From Campanula takesimana (taxonomy: Eukaryota; Streptophyta; Magnoliopsida; Asterales; Campanulaceae): a stretch of DNA of 64,000 bases. Within the stretch, counting starts at the first letter, position 1. Each line of letters begins with the position of its first letter. Both the position numbers and the translations under genes were made by a program. The notes beneath the pieces were generated by a model, which was given only the letters and a program-made list of their open reading frames with translations, was not told the origin of the DNA and searched no databases. The DNA lies in assembly GCA_026119855.1 (NCBI GenBank), contig JAOWBW010000087.1:1612001-1676000 (forward strand). The letters run 5' to 3'. Positions 21,794-31,926 of this stretch are shown piece by piece.

Positions 21794-22005
21794 ACGACGT
21801 TAATTACAATATGCCATCGTGCTTGTTTTACATTAGTATCCTCCTTGTTCACAAAGATGAACGAATAATTACAACAATGCCACCTCCACATGTTTTAACG
21901 AAAGTCTAATCTCAGGCATCTATTATTTTCTAATCTAACGGCTGTAATTGGTTCTTATTTTATTTGATTCTCGTTGGAGCGCGACCCTATATATATATAT
22001 ATATA
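21794..22005. other. Intergenic DNA with TA run
   Basis: No coding frame. A TATATA run (21988-22005) directly precedes the copia LTR start. A sequence near 21800-21900 about short 'AATGCCACC' modules resembles the flanks of the foldback elements. Confidence 0.4.
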
Positions 22006-22996
22006 TGTTAGAACCTAAGTTTCTAAACAGAAATTTTTCACAAAAAATTAATAAAGATTATCAATAAAACACTTCACTATCAAGCATCAACACAATCTAT
22101 TTCCTATTTCCTACTCTGGTGATATTATTGATTGAAGAAACACTTGAAGAAATCTTACTAGCAAAATACCGACTATCTTAGACATACATACCAGTCGTGA
22201 TAGTGGACCTTAAAACAAAGATAGCAGACCTTCTCCCAAGGGACATATTATGACAACTAAGCGTCCGGTCAAAGTCAAACCGGACATGTCATTGTTCATA
22301 ATCACTATTTGTGTCAAAGATAGTAGACTGAAGAAACTCGAGGCCTAAGATGCTCAAGACCGTTGGGAACCAACAAATATAATATGAAGGACTATAAGAA
22401 CTAATCACCAACTCTTTACATGATATACCTTTTGACACACCTTCAAGCCTACATAAACTTTAAAGCAAAACACCCCTAATGTGAACACAAAATTTGTCCA
22501 TTTTATGTATTAGCTAAACCTCATAAAGATCTTCTTAAGCTATTTGTTAGAGCTAACTAAGAGATCAACAAAATTTCACATTTGTGAAAACTTGTTCTTT
22601 TCTTTTGAGTGCTTTTCAACAAGCACAACTTAATTAGTGAGGCTAATTAAGTTAGAAAATTCGGAGGGAATATTTCTAGCATTTCTTTGTAATGAAAGAT
22701 TATAGTGGATTGCTCTCTTCACTATTAAAAACAAAGAGGCGTGGATGTTGGAGAGTTGCTTTACACTGAATCATGTTATATCGTTGTGTTTGTCTCATTT
22801 ATCTTCACATAATCACTCACATATCACTTATTTATCTCTTTACATTATCTTCACATAATTTCTCCATTATCTCATTTTATTTCCGCTTCAAAACTCATTA
22901 ACACACAGTGCACTTAAAGATAATCAACCTATCTTAAAGATAGTCGACCTCTTAAGTACTAATTTAGTGCATAAGTTACAGCAGCAGGCCCTTTCA
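22006..22996 (+). mobile_element. 5' LTR of a copia element (TGTTAGAACC family)
   Basis: It starts TGTTAGAACCTAAG and ends CCCTTTCA, one base before a tRNA-iMet primer site. It contains several AAGATAGYRGACCT motifs (22208, 22225, 22319, 22936). A truncated LTR of the same family lies in minus orientation at 50355-50694. No coding region of this element follows within the window. Confidence 0.8.
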
Positions 22997-22997
22997 A

Positions 22998-23010
22998 TGG
23001 TATCAGAGCA
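22998..23010 (+). promoter_or_regulatory. Primer binding site, initiator tRNA-Met type
   Basis: TGGTATCAGAGCA begins one base after the LTR. This is the standard copia priming sequence. It is not a tRNA gene. Confidence 0.85.
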
Positions 23011-23897
23011 TGGTTCTTAGAGACTATAGTGTCTCCGAGGTTAACATCTCGTAAAGATCCATGCTTATTATGTCTAACATATTTTTGTGCTTGAACACCC
23101 TATTTGATCATCTTGCATCATTTCTCAAATTTCCTCTTGGTAAGACAAAGCGAGGATACGAATTAGAGACTCCTAGGGTAGTTACTAGCTAAGATTGATC
23201 ACCTTCCTTGGGCTCAATAGCACTGACCGAAAAACTTGTTGGCACCTCTTTTGGTGCAGCCCCTCATGCCCAACGCCTGTTTATGTTGGGCTTTGAATTA
23301 CTAGAATTTGGAAATTCAACTTGTGCTTCATATTATATATGATTATCTAGAATCATATTTGTGCTTAAATTTATTTATTTGATTATAAAGAATCATTTAC
23401 TTCTTCTCGTTTGTATTTATTTTTTAACACATTCTTTCATATATTTATATTAAATAGAATGAAAAAGAATGTAATTATTATATTCGAAATATGTATATCC
23501 TGTTGTGGAGAAATATGATAATAATTTTCGTTTAAATACTTTCTTAATGTTTAACAAATTATTTTAATAGACTTACTATTCAACAGTTGTCTCTTACATT
23601 TGTAATCTCAACTTTGAGATCACAGACGATTATTTGTTGATCTTCATCACATTAATAATTTTTTTTGTATTTCTGTGAGTTTATAGTAAATAAATCTATT
23701 GATGTAACCAACAACTTCCATTAATTGAGGAAAACTTTATTGGCCTTATGATCTCAAATTCCGACGACGTTCAAGCTTCAATCAGACGCCCGTTCGCTAC
23801 AAAAATAATTTGATATCCAAAAAAATTCAGATTTTATGGTTTATGCATGACTTCTCGTTATGTTATGTGTGATTTCTCTCCTTTGTCGAGAGTCTTC
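23011..23897. other. Copia leader fragment and AT-rich DNA
   Basis: The first 280 bp or so (to about 23290) is untranslated leader following the primer site. The remainder is AT-rich and shows no gag frame, repeat border or RNA gene. The element is therefore truncated before gag. Confidence 0.5.
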
Positions 23898-25166
23898 TGT
23901 TGGAAATGGGTATTGCAAAAACATGGTTTGACCAAGTTTTGACCTAAATTTCAAATGGATTTAATTTTATATTAAACAAATTAAGTTGCAAAATTAAAAC
24001 CTACATTTAGTTTAGATTAGGAAAATGCATTTACTTTCTCAAACCCATTTCCGGGTGAATGAGAAATTAATGGCTAAAGAATGCAACTTGAAAGAATGCA
24101 ACTCGAAAGAATGCAACTCGATAGTGGTGAATGAAGAGTTTAGGGGATAAGGAAAGCCATGCAGCCTCTTAGGAGCGGTTATAGTACTAACTCCTACCTC
24201 CTTCTGCAGCTCGGTGATTAATAGAAAGCGCCATCGAGGGACCTTTTTACTAATTTTGTGATCCAAATACCCATATCCCACATTGACTAGAAAAGGGAAA
24301 TGATGAGAGTATTTAATATAACTCATCTAAAGAGGTAACAATCAAATGTGGGCTTCCAACCATGCAAGCTAGTGGTCCATTGGGCCAACCATGCTAGCTA
24401 GTGGTCAAGTGGGTTAATTTTGAGCTAGCTCAAAATTGACCCATGACCCGCGAAGGACAGAATGGGCGATTTAGGGCGCACTTTGCACTTCGCACGTACG
24501 TATCAGTCGTTGGGAGCTGAGGAGCCTTAAATTTTTTACCAGCTCAACCGGGTGAGTGGCTCGGCTCGTGCGGATGGTTCGGCTAGGTTGACTCGGTTCG
24601 GTCAAGACAATGGTTGGACTGAGTCGATCCACGGATTGGATCCGTGCGTGTATCTGGGTGGTTCGCAACCCTTCGTATGGATGCGGGTCGGATCGATGTA
24701 TCCATTGGCACTGGTTCGGATCGATTCGCTCAATCTGACTCATCGATCGGGTGCAATCGGACGGCCAAGATTCATCCGCCAGGAATTGTGTTTATTCCCT
24801 TAAAGGCACCTGCAACTCTTCAAATACTATAAATACCCCATAGTCTGACACTCAATACACACCAACATTCCAGTTATCTGAGTGTTAAAGCATCCAGTTA
24901 GTTAGAGCATCTTAAAGCATTATTCATCCTTCAAAGTTCAGAAGCCCAGACATCGTTAGTTCGTAGGGCTCTTGATCAGAAATGCTTCCATCAAGAGTCA
25001 AAAAGTCGTTTTATCTTATAAAAGGATTGCCGTTAGCCCGTTAGCACCAGAGCGGGGCAAATTCTTCTTACGGAGATTGTGTTTTACAAGACTCGACTTC
25101 TTTTTCCATCCCTTCTTTTTCCCCCATTTTCAATAAAACCATTTATTTGGAATATTTAAAATAACA
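23898..25166 (+). mobile_element. Plus-strand copia LTR (TGTTGGAAATGGG family), first copy
   Basis: It starts TGTTGGAAATGGGTATTGC. It has a TATAAATA box at about 24829-24836 and a tentative end at AAAATAACA (25166), 25 bp before the gag ATG. Its first 550 bp match, inverted, the minus-strand LTR at 31110-31915; beyond that the two diverge, so they are subfamilies. A perfect 22-bp palindrome centred on GAGCTAGCTC lies at 24416-24437. No TGGTATCAGA primer site follows, so the right boundary is uncertain. The tandem-unit breakpoint TCCATT (24376-24381) falls within this LTR. Confidence 0.65.
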
Positions 25167-25191
25167 GTTGTAAGAAGAATTCTTTGTTTTA

Positions 25192-25690
25192 TTGAGAATG
25201 GCTAACGATAATGATACTACCCAATCTTCTCGAGCTATTCCTAGTTGTACCCCTGATGCAACCAATCAAATTGTTACACCTACTTTTGCTCCGACTCACC
25301 CGGCACATGGTGAGAAACCAGCCAAATTTACTGGGTTGGATTTCAAAATCGAGTACGCCGGCTCAAAGAAATTTGTAGTCGGTAAGTACCTTGATTTTAA
25401 GATGGTTGACTCAAAATCCATGTCTACCCAAGTTGATGAATTTCAGTTGATCCTTTATGGATTAACTGCTGAAGAAAATGGTTATGAATGAACCATTTCA
25501 GGTGGCATCAATCATTGAGAAGTTGCCACCAGCCTGGAAGGACTTCAAGAATTATCTCAAACACAAGCGTAAAGAGATGACTCTAGAAGACCTGGTGATT
25601 CGTCTACATATAAAAAATAAGAACATGCATGATGAAGCCAAGGCTAACAAAGACTTGGAACAAATAGGATCACGATGCACAACCTACGGC
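25192..25690 (+). pseudogene. Copia gag fragment, internally deleted (unit A)
   Basis: The frame opens with MANDNDTTQSSRAIPS, includes HGEKPAKFTGLDFK, then jumps to AGSKKFVVGKYLDFKMVDSK, the second half of a copia gag. The region in between, normally about 100 residues with the RWQQKML-type core, is missing. A stop at 25489 follows. The gag continues in another frame (25478 onward) with KLPPAWKDFKNYLKHKRKEM and the LEDLVIRLHIKNKN stretch, typical of copia gag_polypeptide domains. Past about 25690 the sequence stops looking like copia and meets the gypsy pseudogene head-on. No zinc knuckle remains. It is the same family as the minus-strand copia in the unit. Confidence 0.75.
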
Positions 25691-25741
25691 AAGGGAATAT
25701 CAACTGGCAATAAGTGTAGCGCATTTGTCGCAGCCTTCTGA

Positions 25742-27503
25742 TGTTGATCGTCCACCCCGTCCTCCCGTGATCAACACTACTCACAATGTCTCGAATTAGA
25801 GAAAGAACATCCTCTTCATGTGCCATGCTCAAGGAAATAATCTGTTGACGAGGTCCTTGTTGTCTACAACATTTTTCTTTCAAAGAAAAAACGAAAACGC
25901 ACCCCATCTTTTGTAAAACTCAGAGAATTTTTCCTCCCATCATAAACAACACCAAGATCAAATTGCCAAGGTCTACCCAACAAAATGTGGCATGCATTCA
26001 TATCAACAATGTCACATAAGACCTTATCTGTATAACGACCAATAGAAATAGGAATAAGACATTGTTCATGTACCTTGATTTTGCCGACATTACTAATCCA
26101 CCCCACAGAATAAGGAGTAGGATGTGTGCGTACCTCAAGTTTCAACTCATCGACCAACGCACGTGACACCAAATTTTCGCTACTACCACTATCAACAATA
26201 ATTGTAGAAGCAAAAGTATGTACCTTCCCATTGGTGAGAAAAATATTGTGCCGTTGCGGATCAGTTTCCTCGATTGGAGTAGTCAGCATAAGCTTGCGAA
26301 CCACATAGGACGCATGATCATCACCATCGTCTTCGTCATCAAGATTAGGGTCATAAACTACTTCTGGCTCCTCATCATCCTCGTCATCCTCAAGAAACCC
26401 ATCACGTTCCACCATATGGACCCCTTTATCCTTACCACTAGTACAATTACTAGAGATATGACCCGGTTGACCACACTTAAAGCATTTATTCCCATGAGGC
26501 TTTGCATATGTATTAGCAGGATTGGGAACATTATTATTACGACGTACCAGTTGAGTCCTTGTGGCAATTGGTTGTTTCCCATCATCGTTCTTAGAACCCG
26601 TGGCCGGTGTTTGCTCTGAATCTTCATCGTTAAGAACAACAGAATTTTTGGCTTGGGTACTAGAGGAAGATGCATCACCAAACTTATGAAAAGTTGTAGG
26701 GGAACGAAAAGAAGAGGCCAATTGAGTCTCTACCTTTTTTTTTGCTCTAGTAATAGTCTCATTCATCACGAACGAAGAAAACAATTCTACTTGATTTTTG
26801 ATACCAAGACGAAGACCTCCAATAAACCTTGAAACCTGTTGTGCTTCCGTTTCATATAAATCCACCCTTACAGATATGGCTAAGAAATCATGAACATATT
26901 CCTCCACTGTACGACTTCCCTGTTTACAATTAAGGAGTTTGGTGTAGAGGACGTGCTCATAATCATCAGGCAAGAAACGACCCCGCAACTCCTGTTTCAT
27001 ATCTCTCCATGTACGAATAGGTGGTTCATTAGTACGAGCTCTTAATCTTGCCAATTGTCCCCACCATGTAGAAGCTCCACCCTGCAATTTGTAGGCTACG
27101 TAAGGAACCTTTCGTTCCTCCTCAACTTGCATCAAGTCAAAGAATTTTTTGAGCTCTGCAAGCCAATCCATAAAATCCTCAACCGAAAAATCACCGTTAA
27201 ATGATGGAATATTTGCCCGAATTTTAGGGCGTGGGGGTGCTCCCATGACCCCTCATCACGATTATTACGGTTAACTCTACCGTACGGATCAACGTGACGG
27301 AGATTTTCCTCACGCGCGCCGTTTCGGTTTCTGGGGTTGACATCACCACCTCCACCAACTGCTAAACGCCCCATTGTTGCCATAAGCTCCGCAAATTGCG
27401 CTGCTTGCTGCGCCTGCTGTGCTGCTTGGGCCGCCAAGAGTGCATCTTGACGCGTTGCTTGTTACTCCAACAGGCGTGTAAGAGCCGCGATATTAGCATT
27501 CAT
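25742..27503 (-). pseudogene. Ty3/gypsy gag-protease pseudogene (unit A)
   Basis: The start is ATG at 27503 (MNANIAALTRLLE), followed by an in-frame TAA at 27464-27462, a Gln/Ala-rich stretch (AAQAAQQAQQAAQFAELMA), and a one-base shift near 27245. A 460-codon frame (27246-25864) then holds the gag core (GGASTWWGQL, then TWRDMKQELRGRFLPDDYEH), a CCHC knuckle CFKCGQPGHISSNC at residue 255, an acidic linker, and an aspartic-protease motif DSGSSENLVS at residue 352. Reverse transcriptase and integrase are absent; the copia gag fragment abuts the 3' side. The tRNA-iMet primer site and DSGSS motif point to a chromovirus-like element, an inference. The TAA and the first shift are shared by all three copies. 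Confidence 0.85.
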
Positions 27504-27561
27504 GGTGTGTGTGTCCTCGTTGTTTCCTACACCGTCAACCATCGTCCAAGGATCGTCCTTT

Positions 27562-27571
27562 TCTGATACCA
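27562..27571 (-). promoter_or_regulatory. Primer binding site of the gypsy element (unit A)
   Basis: TGGTATCAGA on the minus strand, two bases after the LTR end ACATCA and about 60 bp before the gag ATG at 27503. Same-position copies lie at 37735-37744 (B) and 57739-57748 (D). Confidence 0.75.
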
Positions 27572-27573
27572 AC

Positions 27574-28050
27574 TGATGTAAAACGCAGCGGAATGATAAA
27601 TATTAATTGATCGAAATCAATTAATCTGCAAGGAATTAAAATTCCCAAGAAGAATTTCAAAGAAATTCTTGAACAAGAAATAAAGGAGGTTAAAGAAAAA
27701 GAGATAAACAATTGCAAAGCAATTCTGAAATTAATAATAATCAACTTGTCCCAAATAAAAGACTACAAAGAGTATTAATACTAAAACCAAAAGAAAACCC
27801 TAACTTAAAAAGGAATTCAAAATTAAAAAGGAATAATAATCTCAAAACCCGGAAAGAATAGCAGAATACGGAAACTAAATATTCGACTTTGCTGCCGGAC
27901 ACGATCGTGCTTGAAAAGAAGCACGGTCGTGCGTTTGATGTCGTGAAGCACTTCCTTCAGCCGAAATTGCGCACGGTCGTGCGTTGATCTGGGCACGGCC
28001 GTGCCGTTTCGGTCAAGCTGGTCTTGAGCCTGGCCTTGGCGTTCTTGCAC
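27574..28050 (-). mobile_element. Gypsy 5' LTR, 3' portion (unit A)
   Basis: On the minus strand it ends GCGTTTTACATCA before the primer site. The remaining 477 bp contain four near-palindromes of the form CACG(G/A)(T/C)CGTGC at 27899-28009. The U3 start is lost where a MITE fragment begins (about 28051). Confidence 0.6.
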
Positions 28051-28208
28051 TTCATCAGAAAAGTAAAGTGGGAAAGAGAAAGTGGGTAGGGAGTTTTTGT
28101 TGTGAGAATGACACCCACTTTCCATTTTAGGTAATAAAGCAAAGTAAGAACCTTAAATTGGGACAGACTAAAAAGGAAAGTAAGAACCTTAAAGTGGGAC
28201 AGAGGGAG
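28051..28208. mobile_element. Truncated Stowaway MITE (unit A)
   Basis: It matches the right two-thirds of the MITE at 4871-5111 (AAAGTGGGTAG, TTTTTGTTGTGAGAATGAC, TTTTAGGTAATAAAGCAA) and ends GGGACAGAGGGAG before TA. The left terminus is missing. A poly-A run follows at about 28262-28286. Confidence 0.75.
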
Positions 28209-28372
28209 TAGTAACTATTACTTTTGACAAACCGAAAAAAAAACTATAAAAATTTTAAAAAAGCAAAAAAAAAAAAAAAAAAAAAATGGGCCTATGAGAG
28301 GCTGCCACATGGCAGGATCGCCCCCCATGTGTCATGGAGCCGGTTCGTGGGTCGGGTCGGGCGGGTAAAAAA

Positions 28373-30231
28373 GGCGGATCTAGGATTTAAGGTCAGGGGG
28401 TCAAAATTTTACGGGACATTTTTTTTTTTAAATGCTCTATTAAAGACAAATTAACCGGACTTAAAGATACCGTTCTTATGAAGTCGTAAGAACCATTGAG
28501 AGCCCTTAAAATGTTCTCCTCCTCCATTGAACTACACAAAAAGATAGGTTTCACCGTATTTACCCATGCCATGCACTTGTTTTCTAGCAGTAAACATGTT
28601 GCCTAGTAGATACGTTGCGTGCTTCTAATTTCCTTAAATCCCTGCATGTTAAGGAAAAGAAAAGAAAATAAAAAATTTAACTAGGAAGATCTACTAATGG
28701 AAAATTTAGTAGTGAAGTTCTGTTTACTTCATCAGAATACTAAAAACTTCATTTCCTCCCTCTTCCAAAACAACAGTCTATATTTTAAACCCTTTAATCA
28801 TGTGTAGTGCATACAGCCCTGGGACCGGAGGGGTAACAGTATTAGCTATGTTAAGACCAATTGGTACGGAAAACTCAATTCCATCATGGTTCAAACTCGA
28901 ACCACTTTTGGACAAACGGTTTGTGACCCGAGTTAACGAGGTCTTCCATGGTGATTGAACTAGTCCCCTATATTTTTGAAGGAAAAAAGGAAGTAAGCTC
29001 GAAGGTCAAGTTTCCAGTAGGTTCACATAGGAAACCTGCAACTTGCGTCTACCAAAACAAATATGTTCAGCAAGACTGACAATCAAAACAAATTTGTTGG
29101 GCCATTTGTCAACTACAAGAGTTCTAATAGTACTCCCTCTGTTCTAAAATGGTCTTCCTATTTGCCATTTCGCATTGTCCCAAAAAGTTCTTCCAATTTC
29201 TACAATTTGTGCTTAAAAGTGCATAAACAAAACATGGTTAGTGAAGCAAGTGTTCATATTTTTAAAAAGTTTGAATAGTCAAATGGCTAGATCATTTTGA
29301 GACGGAGAGAGTATTACAAAGATAATACCAATTGGTGATTTGATTGTTTCAACTGTACTAATACAAGCAACATAGCCAACACCTAAAATCCGAATCCCAA
29401 TTCACCAATACCACATAGAATAAGCATAATCAACCTAATTCAACTAAACAGTAATCATTCGTGATCAACTATGTTTCATTATTTGAAACTGTGCATTTTT
29501 TTTATTTTTATTTTTTAAAGGACTATTGCTGAAATTGTTAAAAAAAATATTGCTGAAAATGTTAATAACTTACCAAATAAAACTACATAATCTAAACAAT
29601 AAATCAGTTCTAATGTTAATGAAATTCCAAAAGAGAAAGGGAAGGCATCTGGCATCATCCTAAGTGGGGTAACTCTGAAATTTTGGCATAACAAGGAATT
29701 GAAGCAAGTGGAATTTGCTTTCAAATACTCCAGCTATAGATTCAAGAAAGCTAAAATTGAATTATTAAGAGAAAACTAAAACCCTAACTCTTTTGGGATT
29801 CAGAAATTTTGGGATTTTTGGATTTGAGATTAGATACTGAGAAGAGGCGAATAGCCGATAAAGGGAGAGAAAAAGATACCTGTTCAAATCGGAAAAAATG
29901 GTGGTGGCGGCGCCGGTGCAATTGTCTCTCCGATTTGTCTGCTCAACTCACAATCGTAAAATGGCAAAAGGGAAAACAGGAAAATGAACCCAAACAGCGA
30001 ACGGCAAACTAAATTAATAACTGAAGGTCTGTTGGGTAAATTTACTTTATATATCTAGGGTTTAATGTAAAAATTGAGGGGGTCAATGATATTTTTTCAA
30101 GGGGGTCAATGGTAATTTTTCAGGGGGGTCAGAGTCAAAATCTCAAAAAATTTAAGGGGTTAAAGTGGGGATAAACGGAAAAGTCAGGGGGGTCAATTGA
30201 CCCCCTCCTCTCCAACGTACATCCGCCCCTG
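28373..30231. mobile_element. Non-autonomous hAT-like element (unit A)
   Basis: The right end is CATCCGCCCCTG, that is CAGGGGCGGATG inverted, a common plant hAT terminus. The left end GGCGGATCTAGGATTTAAGG matches it without the first CAGG, so the left terminus is damaged. GGGGGTCAA motifs lie inside both ends. A Stowaway MITE (29133-29311) is inserted. Near 29880-29950 the minus strand shows a GC-rich CACCGGCGCCGCCACC segment followed by a GTATCTTT donor-like site, which might be a transposase 5' exon or a captured host exon. No long transposase frame exists. No 8-bp target duplication is visible. Confidence 0.6.
29133..29311. mobile_element. Stowaway MITE inside the hAT-like element (unit A)
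   Basis: A 179-bp element with ends CTCCCTCTGTTCTAAAATG and CATTTTGAGACGGAGAGAG, flanked by TA on both sides (29131-29132 and 29312-29313). The chance frame at 29063-29278 crosses it. Confidence 0.85.
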
Positions 30232-30597
30232 CATGAGACGAGTTTTTCATGTTCTCACCTAAGTTTTTGTCTTTATCAATTATACCAAGGGAAGGAGAGT
30301 TGAAAATTTAGGAGACAACGGTTGAAGTACATTTTCTGTAAACTGTTATATACTGATGAGAGACTAACAAAAGCATTTTGCTGTCCACGCCAATGATTTA
30401 TTCTTTTCAAAAAGTCAAGCTGCGGGAATCAAACTTTATCATTTTTATGTTTCCTTTATCCATGTCCATATCAATGTCTGTCTGTGGGTGAAGCTGACTA
30501 TCCAATATCCATACTGACAATCAGTATACTATTAGGTCATTTTTTTTCTTCAAAATATTACTTTGCAATCATATATTAAATAAGTTGTTCTTATGAA
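30232..30597 (+). other. Spacer with the 17365-17515-like segment (unit A)
   Basis: 30355-30505 is homologous to 17365-17515 in the same orientation. The rest is unremarkable AT-rich DNA with no coding frame. Confidence 0.6.
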
Positions 30598-31025
30598 AAA
30601 ATTGTTTTACACTAAGAAATGGAATAACAGGTTTTTCGTAATTACCTGCACTAATTATCATATACATGTTTTAATATATCACTAATAAAACATTCAAACA
30701 ATCACTTTTATTGGTAGTGTTAAAGATTGCCGATTGTACTGTTTTCTTGTTCTAATGTTAAAAAGTGTCGGTTGTAGTATTGAAACATGCCTCTTACAAT
30801 ATCAAAGAGTGTCAGTTGTGTTTTTATAAGTTCCGAGACAAGTGCTTGCACTAGTGTTAACAAGTGTGGCGTGCAGTATATAAAAATGCCTCCTACAGTC
30901 ATAAAGTGTCTGGTGGGTTTCTATAAGTTCTGGTTTACAACAATGCCACCACGCCTTGTAAGAACGTTTCACTTATTTACAGAAATGTCACCCCCGCATT
31001 TTGAAAATACGAAACAGGATTTTTC
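30598..31025. mobile_element. Foldback element remnant, one arm (unit A)
   Basis: Read on the minus strand, 31025-30690 aligns with 17650-17990 of the nested foldback element. Shared modules are GTGACATTTCTGTAAATAAG, GGTGGCATTG, ACCAGACACTTT and AGGAGGCATTTT. The opposite arm is largely missing. Confidence 0.6.
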
Positions 31026-31109
31026 GGAGATTTCACATATTAAATTAAGTGTCTGAATTCCAGTTTAACCATATTAATATACTGTACTGATCATCAATTT
31101 GGATAGTCA

Positions 31110-31915
31110 TGTTTTTCTTTACGAAAGCAAACAATACATTGCTTGCATTAATAAAATGTAGGAAGACAGCGCTCTACAACAGTAATCTCATTTTTTTTTA
31201 CAAAAAACGTACAATCTTTAAGAAACCGTTCGCGGCGGAACCTAAAACATCTCGTATAATGATGTATAACCCTAAACCAAATATCCGACGAATGTCTTTA
31301 CATACAATGAATAGTGACTGACGAATGCCTTTACATACAATGAATAGTGACGCATAAATGCTTCTCCATGCAAAACTTGGACCTGACCCAATACCGGCCT
31401 TCAGAAAACTCCCACACGGGAAAATTTTGGTTCTGAGGACATGACAAACTAACACATTTGGGCCGACAACAAGTGTCAAACCAAGCATGTGAATCATTCC
31501 GCCCTTCACGCCGCTTCGCGGGTCATGGGTCAATTTTGAGCTAGCTCAAAATTAACCCACTTGATCACTAGCTAGCATAGTTGGCCCAATGGACCACTAG
31601 CTTGCATGGTTGGAAGCCCACACTTGATTGGTACCTCTTTAGATGAGTTATATTAAATACTCTCATCATTTCTTTTTCTAGCCAATGTGGGATATGGCTT
31701 TCCATATCCCCTAAACTCTTCATTCACCACTATCAAGCTGCACTCTTTAGTCATTAATTTCTCATTCACTCGGAAATGAGTTTGAGAAAATAAATGCATT
31801 TTCCTAATCTACACTAAATGTGGATTTTAATTTTGCAACTTAATTTGTTTAATATAAAATTAAACTCATTTGGAATTTAGGTCAAAACATGTTTTTGCAA
31901 TACCCATTTCCAACA
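31110..31915 (-). mobile_element. Copia 3' LTR, minus strand (unit A)
   Basis: The minus-strand start TGTTGGAAATGGG is at 31915, immediately after a polypurine tract (GTGGGGGAT, 31916-31924 complement). The first 390 bp match the plus-strand LTR at 23898, inverted. The other border (GAAAAACA at 31110) is tentative. The palindrome around GAGCTAGCTC is present near 31530-31555. The frame at 31198-31533 lies within the LTR and is not a gene. Confidence 0.75.
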
Positions 31916-31926
31916 ATCCCCCACAT

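Noticed and set aside
22998..23010. tRNA-like sequence TGGTATCAGAGCA as part of a tRNA gene
   Set aside because: Only the primer-binding complement of the tRNA 3' end is present; no cloverleaf can be formed around it.
24471..24743. Minus-strand 90-codon frame and its plus-strand counterparts, present in A, B and D
   Set aside because: They fall in the U3 region of the plus-strand copia LTR, upstream of its TATA box. The openness comes from GC-rich TCGGTT/ATCGAT-like sequence without stops.
25192..25741. Functional domesticated copia gag gene, given its conservation in three units
   Set aside because: The central half of the domain is deleted and the frame is broken at the same place in each copy. 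Identity reflects recent duplication and not selection.
26218..26619. Plus-strand 133-codon frame, repeated in B and D
   Set aside because: It is a shadow of the gypsy gag-protease frame on the minus strand, which has the CCHC and DSGSS motifs.
31198..31533. Minus-strand 111-codon frame repeated in all units
   Set aside because: It lies inside the copia LTR, starts from LTR sequence and shows no domain. Its recurrence only reflects duplication of the unit.
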